Shown one piece after another: positions 39,294 to 49,046 of a stretch of DNA of 64,000 nucleotides. Below the pieces are notes generated by a model. That model saw only the letters and a program-made list of their open reading frames with translations, did not search any database and was not told the DNA's origin. Origin of the DNA: Strigamia acuminata (lineage: Eukaryota; Arthropoda; Chilopoda; Geophilomorpha; Linotaeniidae). Numbering within the stretch: position 1 is the first letter of the stretch; each line of letters begins with the position of its first letter. The DNA is taken from positions 744,001 to 808,000 of the forward strand of contig OX442316.1 of NCBI GenBank assembly GCA_949358305.1. The letters run 5' to 3'. The position numbers and the translations under genes are program-made.

Positions 39294-39831
39294 TGTAGGC
39301 AGAGAATGCGCAAAATATCGGTGTAAACCGATTGAAAGCGTGAATTGGCGCTGTGCGACCCGCACAGACGTTAACGATACGACGCGTATCGTTTCGGAAA
39401 TGCGCGCGGCCTAATGCCGCTTATATGCGCTAGCAAGAAGCACTAAAGGTGCTTTAAATCAAACACAATGAGTAAAACAATAAAAACGGTTTAATTAAAT
39501 AGTAATACATTACAAATAGGTATCCAAACAGGTGGGAAAGCAGCTAAGTCATACACGGCTGTGTATGACGCCATCTTGGATGAAAAAAAGCAATGGGTAG
39601 TGGCACCTAGTGCCGGGAATTTACATTAAGTTTGAACAAATCATTTGATAATAGGACAAATCCTAGCATAAAGTGATAAAAGTATGGAATTACATACGGG
39701 ACAGCGCAAAACGAATGGTAACATCGAAATCAATTAAATAATAACAAAGATGCGCTGTATACCTAAACACAAAGGGAAAACTAGGAAATAACGAATATAT
39801 TCATCGATACAAATTGGTCTTTTGACCAACA
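39294..39831 (-). repeat. 3' LTR of Cop3
   Basis: TGTAGGCAGAGAATG...GACCAACA in plus-strand text, preceded by TSD TTCAC. The adjacent minus-strand purine run gaagaggggatt (39832-39843) is the polypurine tract. Contains a YY1-like CCAAGATGGCG on the minus strand (39569-39579). Confidence 0.95.
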
Positions 39832-40041
39832 AATCCCCTCTTCGATGGAAATATTTATCAGGGGACAAGATGAACGTAGACTGGAATTACAGTTGATAAT
39901 CGTCGAGAAAAAAAAGATGATAAAGTCGAACCATCGGGCCGGGTACTGTCGTGGTTATCACTTAACTAAGCTCGGTATTCCCACAGAAACCCGATGATCC
40001 TCGAAGTCGGGTGAAAAGAAACTAGGAATGTCACGATAAGT

Positions 40042-43000
40042 TTATGCTCGGAAGATCTTCGAAATCAATGATCGTAAACGTTCCGAAGATAGCCACTTTG
40101 TGAATATGTCGGCGGTATTAGCTTCGCCGGCTACCTTTCGAAGATCGAAGACTCCCGCAGTAAACCACTCCCTGAGCCAGTGAAACTTCACGCGAATATG
40201 CTTCGTCTTCGCGTTCTCGATATCATTAGATGTGAATTGAATCGAGGCCAGGGCGTCCGAATACACGATAGGTCGGGATAGACGATTGAGAATCGGGAAT
40301 TCGGTGTACACGCTGTCGAGCCAGAAAATCTCCTTCACGCACTCAACCAGGGCGATAAATTCAGCTTCCATGGTTGAGCACGCTACGGTCGACTGTTTGC
40401 GACAGGACCAGCCAATAGGGACATTTCCAACGTATACGATGTATCCTCCGAAGCTCAATGATGTCTCCGGATCGCTTGCCCACGACGCGTCGGTAAATGC
40501 AGATAGTTGACTAGAAGAGCAACCGGATAACTCGATGCAAAGCTCCGCAGTGTTTGCCACGTACTGCAGAACCTGTAACAGGGCGCGGATGTGGGTTCGA
40601 TTATAGCACGTGTTGTACTGTGCCAAAGCGATGACGGAATAGAGTATGTCGGGACGAGTTCTCGATGCCAAAAACAGAAGTGAACCGATTAGAGATCGGT
40701 ATGGAAAATCTTCCAAGTTTTCGGTCGATCCTCTAACGAGTGTCGTTCCCGGTGTCACTGGTGTCTTGACGAGATTATTGGTCGACGCCCCGAATTTCTT
40801 AACCAGTTTGGCGATATAAGCACGTTGCGTTATGAACGTGCGTCCGGCGTCGCGGATAAACTCGACGCCTAATAACTTCGTGATCGGTCCGAGGTTGACT
40901 ATATCGAATTTCGAAGAGATGAGACGGATTAGCTGTTTGAAAACGCTGTCGGACGCGTAAAACACGACGATGTCGTCCACGTAGACCAGCATAACAGCTG
41001 TATTCCCGAACACGTAAACACAATTACATGCTGGCAGTCTTCGAAATCCGAGGGCCCGAAGTGTCTCGTCAAGTTTCTCGAACCATTGTCTCCCGGATTG
41101 GTGGAGGCCGTAAAGCGATTTGAGAAGAAGCCACACGTTATTTGGATCAGTGCATGTGGCACCTGCAGGGATTCTCATGTATACGTTATGCTTTAATTCC
41201 CCGTACAGGTACGCACCTTTCACGTCGAGGTGGGCGTCCTGCCAACCACGCAATACGACGAGAAGACAGAAAAACAGACGGATCAATATGAAGTTCACGA
41301 CTGGGCTAAACACCTCATCAAAATCGACTCCGAGGGTTTGATAAAAACCTTGTGCTACTAAGCGTGCTCGGTATCGGGTGACGGTTCCGGCTGCATCGGT
41401 TTTGAGTTTAAAAATCCACTTGCAGCCAAGAATAGTGGTGTCGGGTGGTCGGGGAACTTCTTTATAGATTTCTCGCTCTTTGAACATATCGAGTTCCTCT
41501 CCGATTGCTTCACGCCATTTCGGAGCGTCGTTGAACTTGGGAATTTCGGCGAATGAAGCCGGCTCGGTTCGGCACAGATGAGCCGCATGACGAACGCCCG
41601 GAAGAGTTGGCAATTTGTGTTCGAGATTACCGAAGAAAAACAGTCCGGGGTCGTAATCAATATTGTTCAACATACAATACTCCTCGATGTCGTGATAAGA
41701 TCTTAGACGGATCTTCGGAGTTGGAAAATAATAGACATCAATTAAGATCTTCCCGGGTTTTTGATCCTTTCTCAGGTGTTCCTCGCGTACCCATTCACGG
41801 CACTCGCCATCTCCACCGACGAATCGCCACTTATGAGTAGTGTGGCGCGCAGTCGCTGGTGAATTGGGATCGGGGTCGAAAATTTGCAACCCTTGCGCAG
41901 CCTGATCATCAACACGTTGCTGACGACGCGTCGTAATAAATCTCGGCGTCGGTACCGGTGTTTCACGGGGAAGAGAAGGCGCTGCCGATCGCTGAGGTGA
42001 TGGCGGAGCGGATGTACGAGGAGTTGTCGGAGGCGATGGTCGTGCCGATTGTTCCGCTGACGCATCAACGTGTTCGGATGTTTCCGGATAAATTGACAAT
42101 TCGTCCATCTCTCGGATGTCGTGGTCGGTGTCGCGTTCTTCTTCGTACGAAATGTGATGGGATTGACGAAGAGACGCAGAACCTGGAGGTAATGTCGCAC
42201 ATAAATCCAGCAATGCCCGTTCCGGAGTTGTCGGTGGTGGTATGTGGATGTGCGGAAAAGCCAGAGGCGTGTGCATCGAAGCGGATGCCGTCGACACACG
42301 TTCGGAATCGTTCGCAGAATGTTCTGACGCCTCGGAATCAGATCCTTTCGGCCACTGATGGTAATGTAGGTTATCATCAAATGTAACGGTTTGCTGTCCG
42401 GGACCAGTAAACGATTGTTGCGGCTGCTGCGTCGAAATTTTGATGGATTTCCGATACGACTGCCGCTCATCGATCTTAACGTGAATAGATTCGTAGACTT
42501 GGTTGTCAGTTGGGTTCCAAATTCTGTATCCACGGGTCCCTGAAGCGTAGCCGACTAAATATCCCTCCCAGGCCCGCGGATCCAGCTTCTTGCGTCCTGG
42601 TGCGGTGTAGTGCACCCAGCACTTGGAACCGACTTTTCGTAGATGTCGTAACGAAAGGGCTCTCTGTCGCCAAAGGATATACGGAACTTGATTGTTAAGT
42701 CGAGAATGAGGGCTCCGATTCTTGATGTAGGCAAACGTGACCGCTAGCTCGGCCCAGAGCGCCTCCGGCAACTTAGTCTCGGATAAGACTGCACGAAAGT
42801 TGTCGGCCATTGTCCGGTTTATGCGCTCGGCCGTGCCGTTCATCTGTGGTGACGACGGATTTGTCCGTTGACCTTGGATGCCCTTGGCTTGTAGATATCG
42901 GAGAAACTCGTTTGACATAAACTCTCCGCCTCGATCAGTCCGAATCGCTTTTATTTGCGTGTCCTGGATTCTCTCAACTCGAGCAACGAAGTCCTTAAAG

Positions 43001-45045
43001 GTTGCGAAAACCTGCGATTTCTGGGCTAGCGGTATAATCCAGCAATAGCGTGTTGCGTCGTCGATGACGGTAAGGACAAAACGTGCTCCTCCAAACGATG
43101 GAACTGGGGCTGGCCCCCAAATATCCATGTGGAGAAGGTCCAAAGGCTTCGTAGTCGAGGGATTAGGATCAGGCTTATGAGAAGCTTTTGTCGATTTGGC
43201 TATTCTGCAGTCGTTGCAGGCCAATTCCCTGCTCACTTCCCCTGGTGACATTCCGTAAACTTGGTCGTTTGCGGCCAATAGCTTCATTCCATTCGTATGA
43301 AGGTGGCCAAGACGGCTATGCCATAAGCCGGTGGCGTCCTTGACGGAGGCTGGATTGGCGATGACCTTCTTTTTAGGTTGAGACGGGTTGCCAAGGGGAG
43401 GAAAGGAATTTGCATTTGGAATTGCAATAGGAGTTGCCGTTGGGATTGACTGTAGGGCATTCGCATAGGAAGGAAGGGTGGTCAAATCGTTGTGGATTTG
43501 AGTAGGGATAGGAGGAGGAATCGGATTGGTTGGAATGGGAGCTTGTTGGACGGGAATTTGCTTCACGGGTTCAACTAGCGGCATTTCAATCCGAAAATCC
43601 GTAATTTCTCGTTGCTGTCCTTTTCCCTTTTTCGGTTTGGGAATTTTAATGAAATCCTCTTCCGTAGTCACGTACATTTGCGGCGGTAGCGTTGGAGTCG
43701 GTTGTACAGTGGGAGAAACCGTTGTCGCAAATGTCGGATTTGTACACAAACCGTCCACATAATAAAGACCTCCTCTCTCCTTTGCACGAATAAGAGGGCT
43801 GCGAATGTCCGATTCGTAAACATGTATCTCACTATTGAAAATGTGGATATGATGTCGCGCCTTGTCTATCTTCGAAACCGAAATCAAGTTTGCCTCGAAA
43901 TTCGGCGCGTAAAGGACGTTTGTTAAATTCACGGTGCACCGGGTCTTATCGATCGCCATTAGCAAACGAACCGTTCCTTTTCCCGTCACTTGGGACTTTC
44001 CCTGTCCCAACTCGATGTCGAATGGAATGACATCGGTGAACTCGGTGAAACCGGCACGCACGTGAGATACGTGATCTGTAGCGCCGCAATCCAGAATCCA
44101 CTCATTGGATTGCATAAAATGAGCGACTGGACGTTGGATAACCTGCGGCGCATTGACAAAATATGTCCCCTCTCGGTGTGGATGCGAGCTTTCTCGGGGA
44201 CGCGCGTTGTTGGCCTTCGCAGCAGCGTTCTTGTTGCGCCGGCGACTCTTGCTCCGAGAATTACGTTGGAGTGAAACCGTAGGTTGTCCCTGTTGTTGAC
44301 GGGGTGGACGTGGACATCGGTTCGCGTAATGTCCGAGCTGGTCGCAATTAAAACACTTCACTGTCGAGATATCACGAGGTCCGGATTTATTTCGGGGTCG
44401 GAATTGTCCCTTCATAGACGTGTGAGCTGATGATTGGCTCGTTCCGAGCAACCCGATGGATTTGAGCCGCATGTGCTCGGAAATCAGCTGCTCGGCGACA
44501 TCCTTCGGCGTGAATTGGGGATCCGGCCAGTGGTATATGGCAAATGTTGCCTGAGCATATTCAGGCGGCAGACACTTCAAATACTGGTATGCGTGGTGAA
44601 CCGGGCTAATAATCTCGTTGACATCGCTTAGTTGCCGCACGTAATTGTCGACGCGGGCAATGAAGTCCGGCATATCTTCGCCAGGTTGGAGTTGGAGGCT
44701 GAGAAACTCCCAGCGCATCGCCGCTTGACGGGCTCTAGAGCTGGGTGCGTAGGTTTTCGCCAACTTGTCCCACGCCTCCTTTGGCGTGTTACAGGTTTCC
44801 AAAACTGTACGCTTGGCGGGGCTCACATGGATGTATATGTGGCCTAGGGCCTTGTCCTTCTTCACCATAAAGCGATCAAGTTCTTTTGGCGTCAGGGTGG
44901 CAATGTGCTCTGCCTCCTTATCCTCCGTTACGTGACGCCAAAGCCCTTCCGATTTTAAGAGAAACTGCATCGACAATCGCCATTGTTCATAATTGTCGAC
45001 ACCGAGAACCGGAATTAAACTGTTCGAGTTGGCCGCTTTCTGCAT
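40042..45045 (-). CDS. gag-pol: Cop3 gag-pol polyprotein
   Basis: 1667 residues from ATG 45045 (MQKAANSNSL). Gag with NYEQWRLSMQFLL and knuckle CFNCDQLGHYANRCP. Protease site WILDCGATDH (DCG). Integrase: HSRLGHLH...CNDCRIAKS, HMDIWGP, IRTDRGGEF and GTAERINRT. A long P/S/T-rich linker around codons 920-1080 separates integrase from RT. RT: KWIFKLKTDAAG, LDVKGAYLYGEL, YVDDIVVFY. RNase H: FTDASWASD, EAEFIALVEC, ending NTADIFTKWL. No stop or frameshift. It is clearly more diverged from Cop1, Cop2 and Cop4 than these are from each other. Confidence 0.95.
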   Translation of the reverse strand: MQKAANSNSLIPVLGVDNYEQWRLSMQFLLKSEGLWRHVTEDKEAEHIATLTPKELDRFMVKKDKALGHIYIHVSPAKRTVLETCNTPKEAWDKLAKTYAPSSRARQAAMRWEFLSLQLQPGEDMPDFIARVDNYVRQLSDVNEIISPVHHAYQYLKCLPPEYAQATFAIYHWPDPQFTPKDVAEQLISEHMRLKSIGLLGTSQSSAHTSMKGQFRPRNKSGPRDISTVKCFNCDQLGHYANRCPRPPRQQQGQPTVSLQRNSRSKSRRRNKNAAAKANNARPRESSHPHREGTYFVNAPQVIQRPVAHFMQSNEWILDCGATDHVSHVRAGFTEFTDVIPFDIELGQGKSQVTGKGTVRLLMAIDKTRCTVNLTNVLYAPNFEANLISVSKIDKARHHIHIFNSEIHVYESDIRSPLIRAKERGGLYYVDGLCTNPTFATTVSPTVQPTPTLPPQMYVTTEEDFIKIPKPKKGKGQQREITDFRIEMPLVEPVKQIPVQQAPIPTNPIPPPIPTQIHNDLTTLPSYANALQSIPTATPIAIPNANSFPPLGNPSQPKKKVIANPASVKDATGLWHSRLGHLHTNGMKLLAANDQVYGMSPGEVSRELACNDCRIAKSTKASHKPDPNPSTTKPLDLLHMDIWGPAPVPSFGGARFVLTVIDDATRYCWIIPLAQKSQVFATFKDFVARVERIQDTQIKAIRTDRGGEFMSNEFLRYLQAKGIQGQRTNPSSPQMNGTAERINRTMADNFRAVLSETKLPEALWAELAVTFAYIKNRSPHSRLNNQVPYILWRQRALSLRHLRKVGSKCWVHYTAPGRKKLDPRAWEGYLVGYASGTRGYRIWNPTDNQVYESIHVKIDERQSYRKSIKISTQQPQQSFTGPGQQTVTFDDNLHYHQWPKGSDSEASEHSANDSERVSTASASMHTPLAFPHIHIPPPTTPERALLDLCATLPPGSASLRQSHHISYEEERDTDHDIREMDELSIYPETSEHVDASAEQSARPSPPTTPRTSAPPSPQRSAAPSLPRETPVPTPRFITTRRQQRVDDQAAQGLQIFDPDPNSPATARHTTHKWRFVGGDGECREWVREEHLRKDQKPGKILIDVYYFPTPKIRLRSYHDIEEYCMLNNIDYDPGLFFFGNLEHKLPTLPGVRHAAHLCRTEPASFAEIPKFNDAPKWREAIGEELDMFKEREIYKEVPRPPDTTILGCKWIFKLKTDAAGTVTRYRARLVAQGFYQTLGVDFDEVFSPVVNFILIRLFFCLLVVLRGWQDAHLDVKGAYLYGELKHNVYMRIPAGATCTDPNNVWLLLKSLYGLHQSGRQWFEKLDETLRALGFRRLPACNCVYVFGNTAVMLVYVDDIVVFYASDSVFKQLIRLISSKFDIVNLGPITKLLGVEFIRDAGRTFITQRAYIAKLVKKFGASTNNLVKTPVTPGTTLVRGSTENLEDFPYRSLIGSLLFLASRTRPDILYSVIALAQYNTCYNRTHIRALLQVLQYVANTAELCIELSGCSSSQLSAFTDASWASDPETSLSFGGYIVYVGNVPIGWSCRKQSTVACSTMEAEFIALVECVKEIFWLDSVYTEFPILNRLSRPIVYSDALASIQFTSNDIENAKTKHIRVKFHWLREWFTAGVFDLRKVAGEANTADIFTKWLSSERLRSLISKIFRA

Positions 45046-45935
45046 CGTAGATCGATTCGCGAAGAGCGTAACACAACGCGAAAATCACACTGACTCAGAG
45101 AGAGGCGCTGAAATGTCGCACAAGATTGGAGCACTTTTCACAATTTTCACAATTCGGAGCACTTCACTGCACGGTTCCCTCGGTGTTCGAGGCGAAAAAC
45201 CACAAATTGGGCAATTCCTTCTGAAGGAATCAAATAACCTCCGGTTGCCAGTCTGAGAGGGTCCGATCGGCTTCCTGGAGCCGCGGGAAACCTCACTTGT
45301 ACCACGACAAGCACAACCGGAGAATACGTGTAAGCTTGACCGGACTCGATCCAAGGGCAAACACGATTCTAAAGGAACCCCCAAAAGCCTTAATAATATC
45401 TTAAAATTAACAATAGTATTTCGACAGAAGGAGAAATAGGTGAATCGATCGCGGTTGCGATCCTCGTGCAAATGAAGGCACGGCGCAGTTTTCTCGAAAA
45501 ACTGGAAAAAGCGCAAATTCGGATTGAAAAATCCGAATTTTTTCTCGATAAATCGAGGCTCTTCGTCCGGAAAATAATAGATCGACGATACTGTGCATAC
45601 GCCGGGGTATACACAGCGGAATTCGATCCGTTTCTCGTTGAAAAACGTCGCTTCGACGTTGGCGAAGCGAAAATCGACGTGAAATCTGCAAAAAGAAAGA
45701 ATTTCTCTCGAAATTCGCGAATCCCGCGGAATTTCGGAGAAAATTAGACAAATAATGGTGTGATTGACGACCCTGGTCGTCTGTGAACGTCGATAAAACG
45801 TCGGCGTCGCAGGCGAGACGAAAATCGAGACAAAATGGCCGCCGAAAATCTGAAAATAAAAATATCGGCGCAAATTCGCGAATTTCGCGAAAAAACGTCG
45901 ATAAATTAGGCGAATGGAGTGGTTGTTTAACCAAC
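45046..45935 (-). other. Cop3 5' leader
   Basis: 890-bp non-coding leader. Contains caaaatggccgcc at 45831-45843 (GCCAT core). The 313-codon ORF over this region and the LTR is F/R-rich without a domain and is not called. Confidence 0.6.
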
Positions 45936-45953
45936 AACCATCCTCTGCTACCA
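45936..45953 (-). promoter_or_regulatory. Cop3 primer-binding site for initiator Met-tRNA, perfect
   Basis: Minus strand TGGTAGCAGAGGATGGTT, 18 of 18 complementary to the metazoan initiator tRNA-Met 3' end, one base from the 5' LTR. Confidence 0.93.
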
Positions 45954-45954
45954 A

Positions 45955-46492
45955 TGTAGGCAGAGAATGCGCAAAATATCGGTGTAAACCGATTGAAAGC
46001 GTGAATTGGCGCTGTGCGACCCGCACAGACGTTAACGATACGACGCGTATCGTTTCGGAAATGCGCGCGGCCTAATGCCGCTTATATGCGCTAGCAAGAA
46101 GCACTAAAGGTGCTTTAAATCAAACACAATGAGTAAAACAATAAAAACGGTTTAATTAAATAGTAATACATTACAAATAGGTATCCAAACAGGTGGGAAA
46201 GCAGCTAAGTCATACACGGCTGTGTATGACGCCATCTTGGATGAAAAAAAGCAATGGGTAGTGGCACCTAGTGCCGGGAATTTACATTAAGTTTGAACAA
46301 ATCATTTGATAATAGGACAAATCCTAGCATAAAGTGATAAAAGTATGGAATTACATACGGGACAGCGCAAAACGAATGGTAACATCGAAATCAATTAAAT
46401 AATAACAAAGATGCGCTGTATACCTAAACACAAAGGGAAAACTAGGAAATAACGAATATATTCATCGATACAAATTGGTCTTTTGACCAACA
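45955..46492 (-). repeat. 5' LTR of Cop3
   Basis: 538 bp, the same as 39294-39831 by eye, followed by TSD TTCAC at 46493-46497. Confidence 0.95.
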
Positions 46493-48305
46493 TTCACAAC
46501 AGGCTACACGGTGGCCCGAGTGCGGACGCGCTGTCCATCGGGTACCTCTTTGTTCAAGGCGCATTCGTAAAGCGCAGCTCGGTTGAAAGAAAGCCACCGG
46601 TTTTAATTTCTTTTCAACGACGTGATTAGTTTTCGTGCAGGAAGTGTAGCTTCGCTTCATTTGGTTGCAGTTGCACTGCTTCCAACGTTTTTCAGTATCG
46701 TATGACACCTGTTGATCTTCAAAAAGAAGCAGGTCCCTTTCCTTTCTTTTCTCGTGGGGAGGAAATGGATTGATTATTTGGGTACGGACTTATTCCCTCT
46801 TCGAAAAAAAAGCAGAAAGTTTAGTGTTTTGGAATTCTTGCTGGTTTTCACAGTTCCAGTTTGTTAGTTTCCCTTGTGAGGCCATACTTGGCCAATAGCT
46901 TTAGTGATAATATTGACGTTTTTGCCGGTATTTATTTGCACGAAACGTGCTCGTTTTTTTTAGATAATTGAATCGTTTTTCTCTTATTAGTTAGATAAAG
47001 TTGTGGTCGATGGGTCAGCGTGCGCGTGTTTCATTGTCACTGTGAACAAGAGGTCGCAGTTGGCTTGCACAGTCATCTGACTAAGTCTTTCCTTTTTTCT
47101 TTATTCTCTGCTCTTAGCGGTTTCGTGGGTTCATGTCAAGTCAGGGTGCGGTCAACGCCTTTGCGTGGCAGTTGCTGCGAATGGTTCGCATTGCCTGAGC
47201 TTCATGCCTTCTCGTTCTCTTTTTCCTCCTTCTGGCGTGATCATGTTAGCTAGGTGGTCATGGCTTTGGGTAAGTTGTTAGTTAGTCACTCTTTGCGAAA
47301 GAGTGGTGCCTAGGTCTTGACGGCATTTTCTAGTTCTTCGTACGAATGCTGGGTAGTTGGTCAGACGATAGGTCTGGGTCAACGCATTCATTCCCTTAGT
47401 TTGCATTTTTCTTGTTTTCTATAAAAGGTTCGTCTTTAGTAGTTTAATAAGTTTAAGTTCGCAGCTCGTGTTTTAGTGCGGATGGAGGTTTCCGTGGTAC
47501 GCTGTCACTTGAGCGCTGGCTCGAGGACAACGAGGCGGTGAAGCCTGCCGTGTCTCAAGTCCGTTTTCTTTTGCGTTCCAAGTTTTCTTTCTAGTCTTCA
47601 TGTATGTCATGTTCCTTGCGAGGCCATGCTCGGTCAAGAGTTTTTGTGACAGTTTTTCCTTTTTTCGACGACGTTTAGTTCTCGATACTGAGGCTTTGAA
47701 CCTCGGTGTGTGGTCCGGCAAGTGTTATTGACCAGCACCCCTTCCTCTTTGACGAGGATTCTCGTTTTCCTGCTTCTAATTTCCATTAGTTTAAGCGTCT
47801 GTCTACGGGTTGACAGACTGAGCTTTCTGACAAGCTCTCGCAAAGTTCTCACGTCATTTTGGTTAGAAAACTCGTTCAGTCGGATTTTCTAAAGGTTTTC
47901 TGCGTGTGCGCCACGTGTTTATTGGCGACGCCGTAGCCCCTTGGTGTCTGGACTAGGTCATCATGGCACGGCCCTTCTCTTTCTTCTCTCGCGTTCTAAG
48001 TTTCTTTTAGTCTTTACTGGTAGTTGATAAGGAAGTGCGCCGCAACGCAACTTCTCTTTTCTTTAGTCTCTCCGGTGTTTTATGGGTCACGATCCGATTT
48101 CGACGCCCTTGGTTCTGGGACGCTTTTAGAGGTCCAGTATGTTTAGGTTACAGCTTTTTGCCTTCGCATCTATGGTTTTGCCTTCGCGACTTTCACAAAG
48201 TCGAGCTTGGCTTCGGTACTTTTTCTTTCCGTGCTCTTGGTTTTGATGAGGAATTCCTTCAACGGTTTTCTGCCTTGCCTTCCCTTCTTCTTTGGCCGGC
48301 AACGC
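46493..48305 (+). other. LX1 internal region, right part
   Basis: 1.8 kb without recognisable coding sequence, T/C-rich on the plus strand (tttcttttctc, ccttcccttcttctttgg). The base run before the right LTR (ttggccggcaacgc) is not a classic polypurine tract, which is unusual for an LTR element. Confidence 0.55.
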
Positions 48306-49046
48306 TGTTGCGAGCAGATTCGCAACATGGGTTTTTTTGCTATCGCAATAGCGGATTTGCTTGAATTGATCAATTATTTAAGTTTGTGTTTAGTTAATAG
48401 CGCAGCTAAAGTTTTGTCTGAATGTTAAGTGAGATTTGTGAAGTTTGTGACGTGGGAGTGGTAGTTGTACATTAATTCCGCTTAATTTTGTACTTCTTGA
48501 CCGGCACTTTAGAGCTTTCTCTGCTAAGATTCACCTAAAGTGTCGTTTGCTGTTAGTTTTAAGTTTGTTTTTACTTTGAAATGCGTGTTTAACGGTTTAC
48601 TGTATTTTCTGTATGCATTCTTGCTCATTTCTATGCTTTTAGTAGTTGTTATACTTTACAAGTTGGCACTAGAGGGCTGAATTCTCTGTGCAATTGTTGT
48701 AAACCGTTGCTACGATCGGTGATCTAATTGTTGTGCGTTGCACAACAACACTTGCTAGCTAGGGTTAAGTTATGTAGTTTTTTTCTCCCTTTTTCTTTCT
48801 GTGTACTTTTGATAGATATTAACTTTAGAATAAATTCAGTGTTCATGTGCTTTAGCACATCAGTCTTGGATTCAATGTGTGCTCATTGCTGCGCCTGTTC
48901 AGGGCAGCAATTTCGTTTATTTGCCATAAGTTTCAAGAGTGAATTCAATTACGGCAATTCACTACAAGATCAGGTGAGAGAAGTTATTCTTCATCTTTTC
49001 TTCCTCGTTTCTTGCAGACTGCCACGGTCCAGGGCTGCCGGAAACA
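48306..49046 (+). repeat. 3' LTR of LX1
   Basis: 741 bp, the same as 35841-36581 by eye, followed by TSD GCCT and Cop2 coding sequence. Confidence 0.93.

Larger units (their letters stand above)
39294..46492 (-). mobile_element. Ty1/copia retrotransposon Cop3, complete
   Basis: 538-bp LTRs (39294-39831, 45955-46492) that look identical by eye, TSD TTCAC (39289-39293, 46493-46497), polypurine tract, one uninterrupted 1667-residue ORF and a perfect initiator-tRNA primer site. Every part needed for autonomy is present. Inserted in LX1. Confidence 0.97.
35841..49046 (+). mobile_element. LX1, long LTR element without recognisable coding genes, hosting Cop3
   Basis: Two 741-bp LTRs that look identical by eye (35841-36581, 48306-49046), a 4-bp TSD GCCT on each side (35837-35840, 49047-49050) and, after removing Cop3, about 4.5 kb of internal sequence with no gag, protease, RT or integrase motif. 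The plus orientation rests on AATAAA in the LTR and a TGG-starting primer-site candidate just inside the left LTR. It fits a LARD-like non-autonomous LTR element, with partner family unknown. Confidence 0.88.

Noticed and set aside
44993-46026. 313-codon minus-strand ORF over the Cop3 leader
   Set aside because: Spans the primer site and LTR edge, F/R/S-biased, no similarity to any known accessory protein.
48962-49046. C-terminal residues of the Cop2 integrase ORF as real protein
   Set aside because: They are LX1 LTR sequence read through; the true continuation is at 35840.
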